40,206 bases of DNA, from the NCBI GenBank assembly GCA_050252075.1, contig JBFWLP010000019.1, positions 1-40,206 of the forward strand, given 5' to 3'. Positions 1 through 6,919 of this stretch are shown here, piece by piece. The position numbers and the translations under genes are program-made. Numbering within the stretch: the stretch's first letter is position 1; each line of letters opens with the position of its first letter. Source of the DNA: JAAYGT01 sp050252075. Its GTDB lineage: Bacteria; Pseudomonadota; Gammaproteobacteria; Burkholderiales; Burkholderiaceae_B. The notes beneath the pieces are model-generated. The model saw nothing but the letters and a program-made list of their open reading frames with translations. It searched no databases and had not been told where the DNA came from.

Positions 1-25
1 CTGTATCCAACTTACAGAGACCCCC

Positions 26-1546
26 ATGACAGAGATTGAATTTAATGCACTTGCCGCCGACGGGTACAACCGCATTCCGCTCATTGCGGAAACCTACGCC
101 GATCTGGACACCCCCCTTGGCATTTACCTGAAACTGGCACACAACAGCCCCGAGGGCGGACGCAACACCTGCCTGCTGGAGTCGGTGGTGGGCGGTGAGC
201 GTTTTGGTCGCTACAGCTTCATCGGCCTGCCTGCGAAAACCGTGATCCGCTCCCACGGCAACACCACCGAAGTGCTGCACAAAGGCAAGGTGGTCGAGCG
301 CCACGAAGGCGATCCGCTGCAATTCATCGAGCAGTTCCAGCAGCGCTTCAAGGTGGCGCTGCGCCCCGGCATGCCGCGGTTTGCCGGCGGTTTTGCCGGC
401 TATTTCGGGTACGACACGGTTCGACACATCGAACCGCGACTGGGCCCTGCCGTGAAGCCGTTTCCCGCCGGCCAGGACGAAGGCACCCCCGACATCATGC
501 TGCTGCAGATCGACGAACTGGTCATTGTCGATAATCTGGCGGGCAGAACCTACCTGGTGGTATATGCCGATCCCGCTCAGGCCGAAGCCTATGCGCAGGC
601 CAAGCGCCGCCTGAAAGAGTTGCGCCAGAAACTGCGTGCCCCGGTCGTCATTCCCTATGCCTATGCCAGCATGCAAACCGAAAGCCGACGTGATTTCGAC
701 AAGGAAGACTACATCAACGCCGTGCTGAAAGCGAAAGAGTACATTGCCGCCGGCGACCTGATGCAGGTGCAGGTTGGCCAGGTCATTGCCAAGCCGTTCC
801 GCGACTCGCCGCTTTCGCTCTACCGCTCGCTGCGCTCCCTGAATCCGTCGCCCTACATGTACTTCTGGAATTTTGACAATTTCCATGTGGTCGGCTCCTC
901 ACCCGAGATTCTGGTGCGCCAGGAAATTGTTGCCGACAGCGGCCACCCGAAAACCATGGTCACCATCCGCCCCCTGGCGGGCACACGACGCCGTGGCGCC
1001 ACCCCCGAAGAAGACCAGGCACTGGCCGAAGAGCTGCAGGCCGACCCGAAAGAGCGTGCCGAGCATGTCATGCTGATCGATCTGGCGCGCAACGACGTTG
1101 GCCGCGTGGCGAAAACCGGCTCGGTGAAGGTGACCGACGTCATGACGATCGAACGGTACTCGCATGTGCAGCATCTGGTGTCCAACGTATGCGGCGAACT
1201 GAACGATGGCATGAGCAATATGGATGTACTTCGTGCCGCTTTCCCGGCCGGAACCCTGACCGGTGCGCCCAAGGTTCGAGCCATGGAAATCATTGACGAA
1301 CTGGAGCCGGTTCGCCGCGGCATCTACGGAGGAGCGGCGGGGTACCTGAGCTACGGCGGCGAAATGGACGTCGCCATTGCCATACGCACAGGCCTGATCA
1401 AGGACGGGATGCTTTACGTTCAGGCGGCCGCGGGTATCGTGGCAGACTCCGACCCCGAAAAAGAATGGCAGGAAACAGAAGCGAAAGCCCGGGCCGTACT
1501 GCGTGCGGCCGAGCAGGTTCAGTTCGGCCTGGACGAACCCATCTGA
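26..1546 (+). CDS. trpE: Anthranilate synthase component I
   Basis: TrpE converts chorismate, with ammonia supplied by TrpG, to anthranilate, the first committed step of tryptophan synthesis. The 506-residue length is normal for the family. The N-terminal domain carries the LLES element (about residues 51-54) followed by GRYSFIG, which in this family forms the tryptophan feedback site. The C-terminal chorismate-binding domain shows IRPLAGTRRRG, DLARNDVGRV and PAGTLTGAPK, all hallmarks of active enzymes. The ATG follows an AGAGA Shine-Dalgarno-like stretch. It heads a same-strand series trpE-trpG-trpD-trpC. Only 25 bases lie upstream inside the window, so a trp leader or promoter cannot be judged. 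PabB is the main alternative, but the trp neighbours make TrpE far more likely. Confidence 0.97.
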   Translation: MTEIEFNALAADGYNRIPLIAETYADLDTPLGIYLKLAHNSPEGGRNTCLLESVVGGERFGRYSFIGLPAKTVIRSHGNTTEVLHKGKVVERHEGDPLQFIEQFQQRFKVALRPGMPRFAGGFAGYFGYDTVRHIEPRLGPAVKPFPAGQDEGTPDIMLLQIDELVIVDNLAGRTYLVVYADPAQAEAYAQAKRRLKELRQKLRAPVVIPYAYASMQTESRRDFDKEDYINAVLKAKEYIAAGDLMQVQVGQVIAKPFRDSPLSLYRSLRSLNPSPYMYFWNFDNFHVVGSSPEILVRQEIVADSGHPKTMVTIRPLAGTRRRGATPEEDQALAEELQADPKERAEHVMLIDLARNDVGRVAKTGSVKVTDVMTIERYSHVQHLVSNVCGELNDGMSNMDVLRAAFPAGTLTGAPKVRAMEIIDELEPVRRGIYGGAAGYLSYGGEMDVAIAIRTGLIKDGMLYVQAAAGIVADSDPEKEWQETEAKARAVLRAAEQVQFGLDEPI

Positions 1547-1573
1547 CCCGCACAAGAATTCCGTTTACCGACA

Positions 1574-1602
1574 GATGCCGCCGCGCCGCGAGTGGCGGCA
1601 TC
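1574..1602 (+). other. Perfect hairpin abutting the trpG Shine-Dalgarno
   Basis: GATGCCGCC (1574-1582) and GGCGGCATC (1594-1602) are exact inverted repeats of 9 bp around an 11-nt loop. The next bases, 1603-1609, are AGGAGAG, the trpG ribosome-binding site. No T-run follows, so this is not an intrinsic terminator. It may set trpG translation relative to trpE or act as an mRNA-processing site; that is inference. Confidence 0.6.
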
Positions 1603-1614
1603 AGGAGAGCCTCC

Positions 1615-2178
1615 ATGCTGCTAATGCTTGACAACTACGATTCCTTTACCTACAACCTGGTGCAATATTTTGGCGAGTTAGGTGAAGATGTTCGCGTTTT
1701 ACGCAACGATCAAACAACTATCGAAGAAATTGAACGCCTTGACCCCGACCGGATATGCATTTCCCCCGGACCATGCTCGCCGGCCGAGGCCGGTATTTCG
1801 GTACCACTCATCCAGCATTTCGCGGGTAAAAAACCCTTGTTTGGCGTCTGCCTGGGCCATCAGGCCATCGGCGCCGCTTTCGGCGGCGACATTGTGCGCG
1901 CCCGCGAAATCATGCACGGCAAGGTGTCCAGCATTACCCATACGGGCACCGATGTTTTCAAAGGCCTGCCCTCGCCGTTCAACGTCACGCGCTACCATTC
2001 ACTGGCGATTCGCCGCGACACCCTGCCCGACTGCCTGGCCATCACGTCGGAAACCGCCGACGGCGAAATCATGGGCATGCGCCACAAAACACTTCCGGTG
2101 TATGGCGTGCAATTTCATCCCGAATCGATCCTCAGCGAACACGGGCACGCCTTGTTGAAGAATTTTCTGGAACTCTAA
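1615..2178 (+). CDS. trpG: Anthranilate synthase component II (glutamine amidotransferase)
   Basis: TrpG hydrolyses glutamine and channels ammonia to TrpE. The protein is 187 residues, typical of a stand-alone class I amidotransferase. It begins MLLMLDNYDSFTYNLVQ and has the nucleophile in VCLGHQ (Cys79) and the His/Glu pair of FHPES (His168, Glu170), completing the catalytic triad. The open frame runs further upstream, but the ATG at 1615 follows AGGAGAG at 1603-1609 and matches the family N-terminus; an in-frame ATG at 1624 is a weaker option. It sits 68 bp after trpE, the widest gap in the operon, and 17 bp before trpD. Such proteins often serve PabB as well as TrpE in bacteria; that dual use is not visible here. 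Confidence 0.96.
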   Translation: MLLMLDNYDSFTYNLVQYFGELGEDVRVLRNDQTTIEEIERLDPDRICISPGPCSPAEAGISVPLIQHFAGKKPLFGVCLGHQAIGAAFGGDIVRAREIMHGKVSSITHTGTDVFKGLPSPFNVTRYHSLAIRRDTLPDCLAITSETADGEIMGMRHKTLPVYGVQFHPESILSEHGHALLKNFLEL

Positions 2179-2195
2179 GAAGAAGGACAGCCACC

Positions 2196-3227
2196 ATGAC
2201 CATCACGCCAACCGAAGCACTGCTGCGTTGCATTGAGCACCGTGAAATTTTCCATGACGAAATGCTGCATCTGATGCGCATGCTGATGCGCGGTGAAATG
2301 TCGCCGCAACTGGCCAGCGCCCTGATCATGGGGTTGCGCGTCAAGAAGGAGACCGTGGGGGAAATCACCGCCGCCGCGCAGGTCATGCGGGAATTTGCCT
2401 TGCCTGTTCCCGTCGCACACCCCAATGAGCTGCTCGACATGTGCGGCACCGGAGGCGACGGCTCCAACACATTCAACATTTCCACAGCCGCGATGTTTGT
2501 TGCGGCGGCACAAGGGGTGAAGATCGCCAAGCATGGCAACCGCAGCGCCTCGTCGTCGTCGGGAAGCGCGGATGTTCTGGAGGAACTGGGTGCCAATGTC
2601 ATGCTGAGCCCGCAAGCCGTGGCCGACAGCATTGATCGCCTGGGTATCGGGTTCATGTTTGCACCGGCACACCACGGCGCCATGAAGAACGTGGCTGCCG
2701 TGCGCAAGGAGCTGGGCGTACGCACGATCTTCAATATTCTGGGCCCCCTGACCAATCCTGCCGGCGCGGGCAACCAGCTCATGGGGGTATTTCACCCCGA
2801 TCTGGTCGGTATCCAGGTGCGGGTACTGCAACGCCTGGGATCACACCACGTGCTTATTGTGCATGGCAAAGACGGCATGGACGAAGCCTCGCTGGGCGCC
2901 GCCACACTGGTCGGCGAACTGAAAGACGGCCAAGTCCATGAATACGAAATCCACCCGGAAGACTACGGCATGAGCATGGTGTCGAACCGGTCGATCAAAG
3001 TGGGCAATCGTGCCGAATCCGCCGCGCTTGTCAGGGAAGCTTTGGATAACGTGGAGGGTCCGGCTCGTGATATCGTTGCGCTGAACGCGGGTTTGGCCAT
3101 TTACGCCGGCAACAAGGCCGGCTCCATCAAGGAAGGCCTGAACATGGCCTTTGAGGCATTGGCCAACGGTTCGGCCCGCGCAAAACTCGAAGAATTCTGC
3201 AGCTACACACGGAAACTCACCGCATGA
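2196..3227 (+). CDS. trpD: Anthranilate phosphoribosyltransferase
   Basis: TrpD transfers the phosphoribosyl group of PRPP to anthranilate, giving N-(5-phosphoribosyl)anthranilate. The 343-residue protein has the helical N-terminal domain, then the PRPP/metal site CGTGGDGSNTFNIST (GTGGD at residues 84-88) and the KHGNRSASSSSGSADVLE loop that binds PRPP and anthranilate. An AAGGA motif (2183-2187) precedes the ATG at normal spacing. It is a separate gene, not fused to trpG as in enterobacteria. It overlaps trpC by 4 bp (ATGA), which points to translational coupling. Confidence 0.97.
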   Translation: MTITPTEALLRCIEHREIFHDEMLHLMRMLMRGEMSPQLASALIMGLRVKKETVGEITAAAQVMREFALPVPVAHPNELLDMCGTGGDGSNTFNISTAAMFVAAAQGVKIAKHGNRSASSSSGSADVLEELGANVMLSPQAVADSIDRLGIGFMFAPAHHGAMKNVAAVRKELGVRTIFNILGPLTNPAGAGNQLMGVFHPDLVGIQVRVLQRLGSHHVLIVHGKDGMDEASLGAATLVGELKDGQVHEYEIHPEDYGMSMVSNRSIKVGNRAESAALVREALDNVEGPARDIVALNAGLAIYAGNKAGSIKEGLNMAFEALANGSARAKLEEFCSYTRKLTA

Positions 3228-4021
3228 ACGATATTCTCGCCACTATTCTGGACACCAAGAAAGCGGAAGTGGCCTCCTCGCGCCAGATGCGCAGCGAATC
3301 GGAAGTGCTTCGCGAAGCCAAGAGCCGGCAAGACGTGCGCGGCTTCGCCAAGGCCATCGAAGACAAAATTGCAGCGGGCAAACCCGCCGTCATCGCCGAA
3401 ATCAAAAAAGCGTCCCCTTCGAAAGGGGTCATCCGCGAAAATTTCAATCCCGTTGAAATCGCCACCACGTATGCCGCGCACGGCGCCGCCTGCCTGTCGG
3501 TGCTCACCGATGTGAAATTTTTCCAGGGTGCCTACGATTACCTCAGGCAGGCGCGCGCCGCCTGCACGCTGCCCGTGCTGCGCAAAGATTTCATTGTCGA
3601 CACCTACCAGATCGCACACGCCCGTGCCCTGGGGGCCGACAGCATTCTGCTTATTGTGGCGGCTTTGGCCCCGAACCAGTTGCGCGAGTTCGAAAGCGCC
3701 GCCACGGAGCTGGGCATGGACGTTCTGGTCGAAGTGCACGACCGCGCCGAGCTCGACACGGCGCTCAGCCTGAACACCTCGCTGATCGGCATCAACAACC
3801 GGAACCTGCGCACCTTTGAAACCTCGCTGCAGAACACGCTGGATTTGCTGGCCGACATTCCCGACACCAAACGGGTCATCACCGAAAGCGGCATCGCCAC
3901 GCCCGCCGACGTGAAGCTCATGCGGGATCACGACGTACACGCCTTCCTCGTCGGCGAAACCTTCATGCGTGCGCCCGATCCGGGCGTTGCACTGGCCGAG
4001 CTTTTTTTCCCCGCTCCCTGA
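3224..4021 (+). CDS. trpC: Indole-3-glycerol phosphate synthase
   Basis: TrpC closes the indole ring of 1-(2-carboxyphenylamino)-1-deoxyribulose 5-phosphate with loss of CO2. The 265-residue TIM-barrel shows AEIKKASPSKG near residue 58 (first catalytic lysine), VLRKDFIVD (second catalytic lysine), INNRNL and ITESGI, the conserved strand-end motifs. It is the monofunctional form without a TrpF domain. The start overlaps the trpD stop by 4 bp. trpF, trpB and trpA are not in the window and must lie elsewhere, a split arrangement common in betaproteobacteria. Confidence 0.97.
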   Translation: MNDILATILDTKKAEVASSRQMRSESEVLREAKSRQDVRGFAKAIEDKIAAGKPAVIAEIKKASPSKGVIRENFNPVEIATTYAAHGAACLSVLTDVKFFQGAYDYLRQARAACTLPVLRKDFIVDTYQIAHARALGADSILLIVAALAPNQLREFESAATELGMDVLVEVHDRAELDTALSLNTSLIGINNRNLRTFETSLQNTLDLLADIPDTKRVITESGIATPADVKLMRDHDVHAFLVGETFMRAPDPGVALAELFFPAP

Positions 4022-4042
4022 CACCCCTTTCCCGGCACGCCC

Positions 4043-5548
4043 ATGTCTGAAATCATCCATCCTTCTCCCGATGTTGACCAGGCACTGGACGGTGCCGAAA
4101 CCGACCCCTCGCTCCCGAAAGAGCAGGCCAGGGAACGCATTGCCGTCTTGCGCACGAACCTGCTCAAAGCCCAGTACGCCGCCCTGAAGAAGGCCGACAG
4201 TGCCTTGCTCATTGTGGTGGCCGGCATTGACGGTGTGGGTAAAGGGGGCTGCATCCGCTTGCTGAACGAATGGATGGACGCGCGCCACGTCAGCACGCTG
4301 GCCTTTGGCCCGCCGGGGCCGCAAGTGGCGCAAATGCCTGCTTTGTGGCGCTACTGGGCCGCCATGCCCGCCAAAGGCCAGACGGGCATCGTCTTCGGTT
4401 CGTGGTACCACGAACTGTTTGCCGAGCTGGCGGAAAAAAAACCAGACTGGGGTCGGGTGGACCACCTGGCCCAACGCATTCGGGAATTTGAAGACCTGCT
4501 GACCCACAACCACGTCAAGGTACTCAAGCTTTGGTTTCACATGTCCCGCGAGGGCCAGGCCGGCCGGGTGCAAGCCCTGCTGTCCAACCCCGATACCGCC
4601 TGGCAGGTGGCTCCCATGGATTTGAAGGTCAGCAAGCGATTCGACCGAGCCCGCCGGGCGGGTGCCGTAGCCCTGACGCTCACCCATGCCGCCCATGCCC
4701 CCTGGGTAGTCATTCCGTCGGCCGATGACTCACTGCGCAGTGTGCACGCCGGTGATGCCGTGCTGAAAGCGCTCAGAAGCCGCCCTCGCCCCAACCGCCT
4801 GCCCCGCACTGCCGTCACCCCGGCGGTTCAGCCTTTGCGGCTGGACACCCTGGACTACGCCGCCGGCATGAGCAAATCCGACTACGAGCCTTTGCTTGCG
4901 CAATGGCAGGGCCGCCTGGCCCGCGCCGTACGTCACAAAAAATTTGCATCGAAGGCTCTGATTCTAGCCTTTGAAGGCCAGGATGCCGCAGGCAAGGGCG
5001 GTGCCATCCGGCGTGTCACCCATGCACTCGATCCGCGTCAGTTTCGTGCCATCCCCATTTCAGCCCCCACCGACGAAGAGCTGGCCCGTCCCTATCTGTG
5101 GCGTTTCTGGCGGCACCTTCCGGAACCCGGCCGCATCGCCATTTTTGATCGTTCCTGGTACGGCCGTGTTCTGGTGGAGCGCGTGGAAGGTTATGCCTCG
5201 CAGGCGCAATGGCGCCGGGCCTATCGGGAAATCAACGAGTTCGAGACACAACTGATCGAGAACGGGGCCATCGTGCTGAAGTTCTGGCTGGCCATCACGA
5301 AGGAAGAGCAGCTACAGCGCTTCCACGACCGCCAGAAATCACCCTTCAAAACCTTCAAGATCACGCCCGACGACTGGCGCAACCGCAAGCAGTGGGATGC
5401 CTACGTGGACGCTGCCAACGACATGTTTGCCTACACCCACACGGCAATGTCCCCCTGGCACCTGGTTTCCGCCAACGATAAACACCACGCCCGCATCGAA
5501 GTGCTGAAACAGATCGTGCTGCGGCTGGAAGCCGCCATCAACACATGA
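4043..5548 (+). CDS. pap: Polyphosphate:AMP phosphotransferase (two-domain PPK2)
   Basis: This 501-residue protein contains two PPK2 domains in tandem, as in class II polyphosphate kinases that make ADP from AMP and polyphosphate. Domain 1 has a Walker A, GIDGVGKG (61-68), but where a DRSWY-type Walker B is expected it reads FGSWYH. Domain 2 has GQDAAGKG (312-319) and an intact DRSWYGRVLVERVEGY, so by eye domain 2 is the catalytic half and domain 1 is partly degenerate, which is the usual state of this class. It starts 22 bp after trpC and overlaps ung by 4 bp (ATGA). It may therefore be co-transcribed with the trp genes, although no functional link is obvious. Substrate preference (AMP versus other nucleotides) is inferred from domain number. 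Confidence 0.85.
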   Translation: MSEIIHPSPDVDQALDGAETDPSLPKEQARERIAVLRTNLLKAQYAALKKADSALLIVVAGIDGVGKGGCIRLLNEWMDARHVSTLAFGPPGPQVAQMPALWRYWAAMPAKGQTGIVFGSWYHELFAELAEKKPDWGRVDHLAQRIREFEDLLTHNHVKVLKLWFHMSREGQAGRVQALLSNPDTAWQVAPMDLKVSKRFDRARRAGAVALTLTHAAHAPWVVIPSADDSLRSVHAGDAVLKALRSRPRPNRLPRTAVTPAVQPLRLDTLDYAAGMSKSDYEPLLAQWQGRLARAVRHKKFASKALILAFEGQDAAGKGGAIRRVTHALDPRQFRAIPISAPTDEELARPYLWRFWRHLPEPGRIAIFDRSWYGRVLVERVEGYASQAQWRRAYREINEFETQLIENGAIVLKFWLAITKEEQLQRFHDRQKSPFKTFKITPDDWRNRKQWDAYVDAANDMFAYTHTAMSPWHLVSANDKHHARIEVLKQIVLRLEAAINT

Positions 5549-6306
5549 CACCGACACCCTCCGCTACGGAAGCCGGCGCCCCCCTGGACAACCGCCTGCG
5601 CGACGGCCTTCGCGCCCAGTACCGGCACCTGTCACCACGCTGGAAAGCCGTGCTCAACCAGGCACACCTGCTGCCCACCCTGACGGCGCTGGCAAATTTT
5701 CTGGATCAACGCCTGACCGAAGGCGCCATCGTTTACCCCCGCCACGTTTTCCGGGCACTGCACCACCTGGAGCCGGAACAGGTCAACGTGGTTATTCTCG
5801 GACAAGACCCCTACCATGGTCCCGGACAGGCACAAGGCTTGTCATTTTCAGTGCCCGACGGGCTGGCCTGCCCCCCCAGCCTGCGCAATATCTTCAAAGA
5901 ACTCGCGCTGGAATACCCCGGTACGCCGCTGCGCAAACGAACCGATCTGTCCGACTGGGCGGCGCAGGGCGTGCTTTTACTGAATGCCTCGCTGACCGTC
6001 GAAAACGGCCAGGCGGCCTCGCACGCGAAAAAAGGCTGGGAAGCAGTCACCGACGCCATCATTCAGGCGGTCGCCCAGACCCCGCAGCCTAAAGTCTTCC
6101 TGCTGTGGGGCAGTCATGCCCAAGCCAAGCGCGGCCTCATTCAGCAACAATCCGGCGGGCCGGTGAAACTGCTCTCAGCCAACCATCCGTCGCCACTATC
6201 CGCCCAACGCCCGCCCGTGCCCTTCATCGGTTGCGGACACTTTGAACAAACCAACCGTTGGCTGCAGGAACACAACCGCCCCGCCATCCATTGGCTGGGC
6301 GGCTGA
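5545..6306 (+). CDS. ung: Uracil-DNA glycosylase (family 1)
   Basis: Ung removes uracil from DNA to start base excision repair. The 253-residue protein has the water-activating motif GQDPYH (86-91, Asp88 catalytic) and the DNA-intercalation motif HPSPLSA (His214 at its start), both diagnostic of family 1. The family core is about 220-230 residues; the extra length here is at the N-terminus (about residues 1-20, polar and low in homology features). The start codon overlaps the stop of the upstream kinase by 4 bp, so translation is probably coupled. The reading frame ends at TGA in 6304-6306, just before a run of eight C residues in the intergenic space. Confidence 0.95.
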   Translation: MTPTPSATEAGAPLDNRLRDGLRAQYRHLSPRWKAVLNQAHLLPTLTALANFLDQRLTEGAIVYPRHVFRALHHLEPEQVNVVILGQDPYHGPGQAQGLSFSVPDGLACPPSLRNIFKELALEYPGTPLRKRTDLSDWAAQGVLLLNASLTVENGQAASHAKKGWEAVTDAIIQAVAQTPQPKVFLLWGSHAQAKRGLIQQQSGGPVKLLSANHPSPLSAQRPPVPFIGCGHFEQTNRWLQEHNRPAIHWLGG

Positions 6307-6332
6307 ATGGCCCCCCCCGCACAAACCCTTGG

Positions 6333-6362
6333 TTGACACGCTGAATTCAAAAATGTTACGAA
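6333..6362 (+). promoter_or_regulatory. Candidate promoter of the Mo-hydroxylase cluster
   Basis: A perfect TTGACA (6333-6338) lies in the 113-bp gap before coxS. At an 18-bp spacing is TACGAA (6357-6362), a poor -10 with three of six consensus bases. The -35 match and the position after an unrelated gene are the only support. The start codon lies about 50 nt downstream of the expected transcription start. Confidence 0.35.
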
Positions 6363-6419
6363 GAGAGAAAACAACGTTGCGCAACGCACGCAACTCATTC
6401 CTCATCGGAGACACCACGT

Positions 6420-6887
6420 ATGCAAGTTCAGCTCACCGTGAACGGCAAGCCCGTTCAGCTTGACGTCCCCCCCAACACACTGCTGGTCCAGGCACTTCGC
6501 GAACACCTGAAACTTACCGGAACCCACGTGGGCTGCGACACCGCCCAGTGCGGCGCCTGTACGGTACATGTCAACGGCCGTGCAGTGAAGTCATGCAATG
6601 TTCTGGCCGCCCAGGTAAACGGCGCGCAAGTTACCACCATCGAAGGCATTGCAGCCGCCGACGGCGGGCTGCACCCCATGCAGCAGGCCTTCAACGACTG
6701 CCACGGCCTGCAATGCGGCTACTGCACGCCGGGCATGGTCATGAGCGCCATCGATTTGTGCAGGCAGCACCCTTCGGCAACCGAAGCGGAAATCCGCGAG
6801 CATCTCGAAGGCAACCTTTGCCGTTGCACGGGTTATCAAAACATTGTCAAGGCAGTGCAGCAAGGCGCAGCCGGCATGTCCGCCTGA
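6420..6887 (+). CDS. coxS: Mo-hydroxylase small subunit, two [2Fe-2S] clusters (CoxS-like)
   Basis: This is the iron-sulfur subunit of a xanthine-oxidase-family enzyme and carries electrons from the Mo site to FAD. The 155 residues hold a plant-type ferredoxin cluster (Cys39, Cys44, Cys47, Cys59) and a second helical-domain cluster (Cys99, Cys102 in CGYCTPGM; Cys134, Cys136 in CRCTGY), so both clusters are complete. A GGAGA precedes the ATG. It leads the order small-large-medium, the order described for form II CO-dehydrogenase-like enzymes; form I operons run medium-small-large. The symbol is conventional for the family and does not assert CO oxidation. Confidence 0.9.
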   Translation: MQVQLTVNGKPVQLDVPPNTLLVQALREHLKLTGTHVGCDTAQCGACTVHVNGRAVKSCNVLAAQVNGAQVTTIEGIAAADGGLHPMQQAFNDCHGLQCGYCTPGMVMSAIDLCRQHPSATEAEIREHLEGNLCRCTGYQNIVKAVQQGAAGMSA

Positions 6888-6919
6888 CACTTTTCGACTT
6901 CCCTTGAAGGAGCTCCACC

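Noticed and set aside
3203..4696. 497-codon - strand frame opposite trpC and pap
   Set aside because: It crosses two well-supported genes, is low-complexity and has no family motif.
6311..6318. Run of eight C as a phase-variation tract
   Set aside because: It lies between ung and the coxS promoter candidate, outside any coding frame and not between -35 and -10 boxes, so slippage would have no clear effect.
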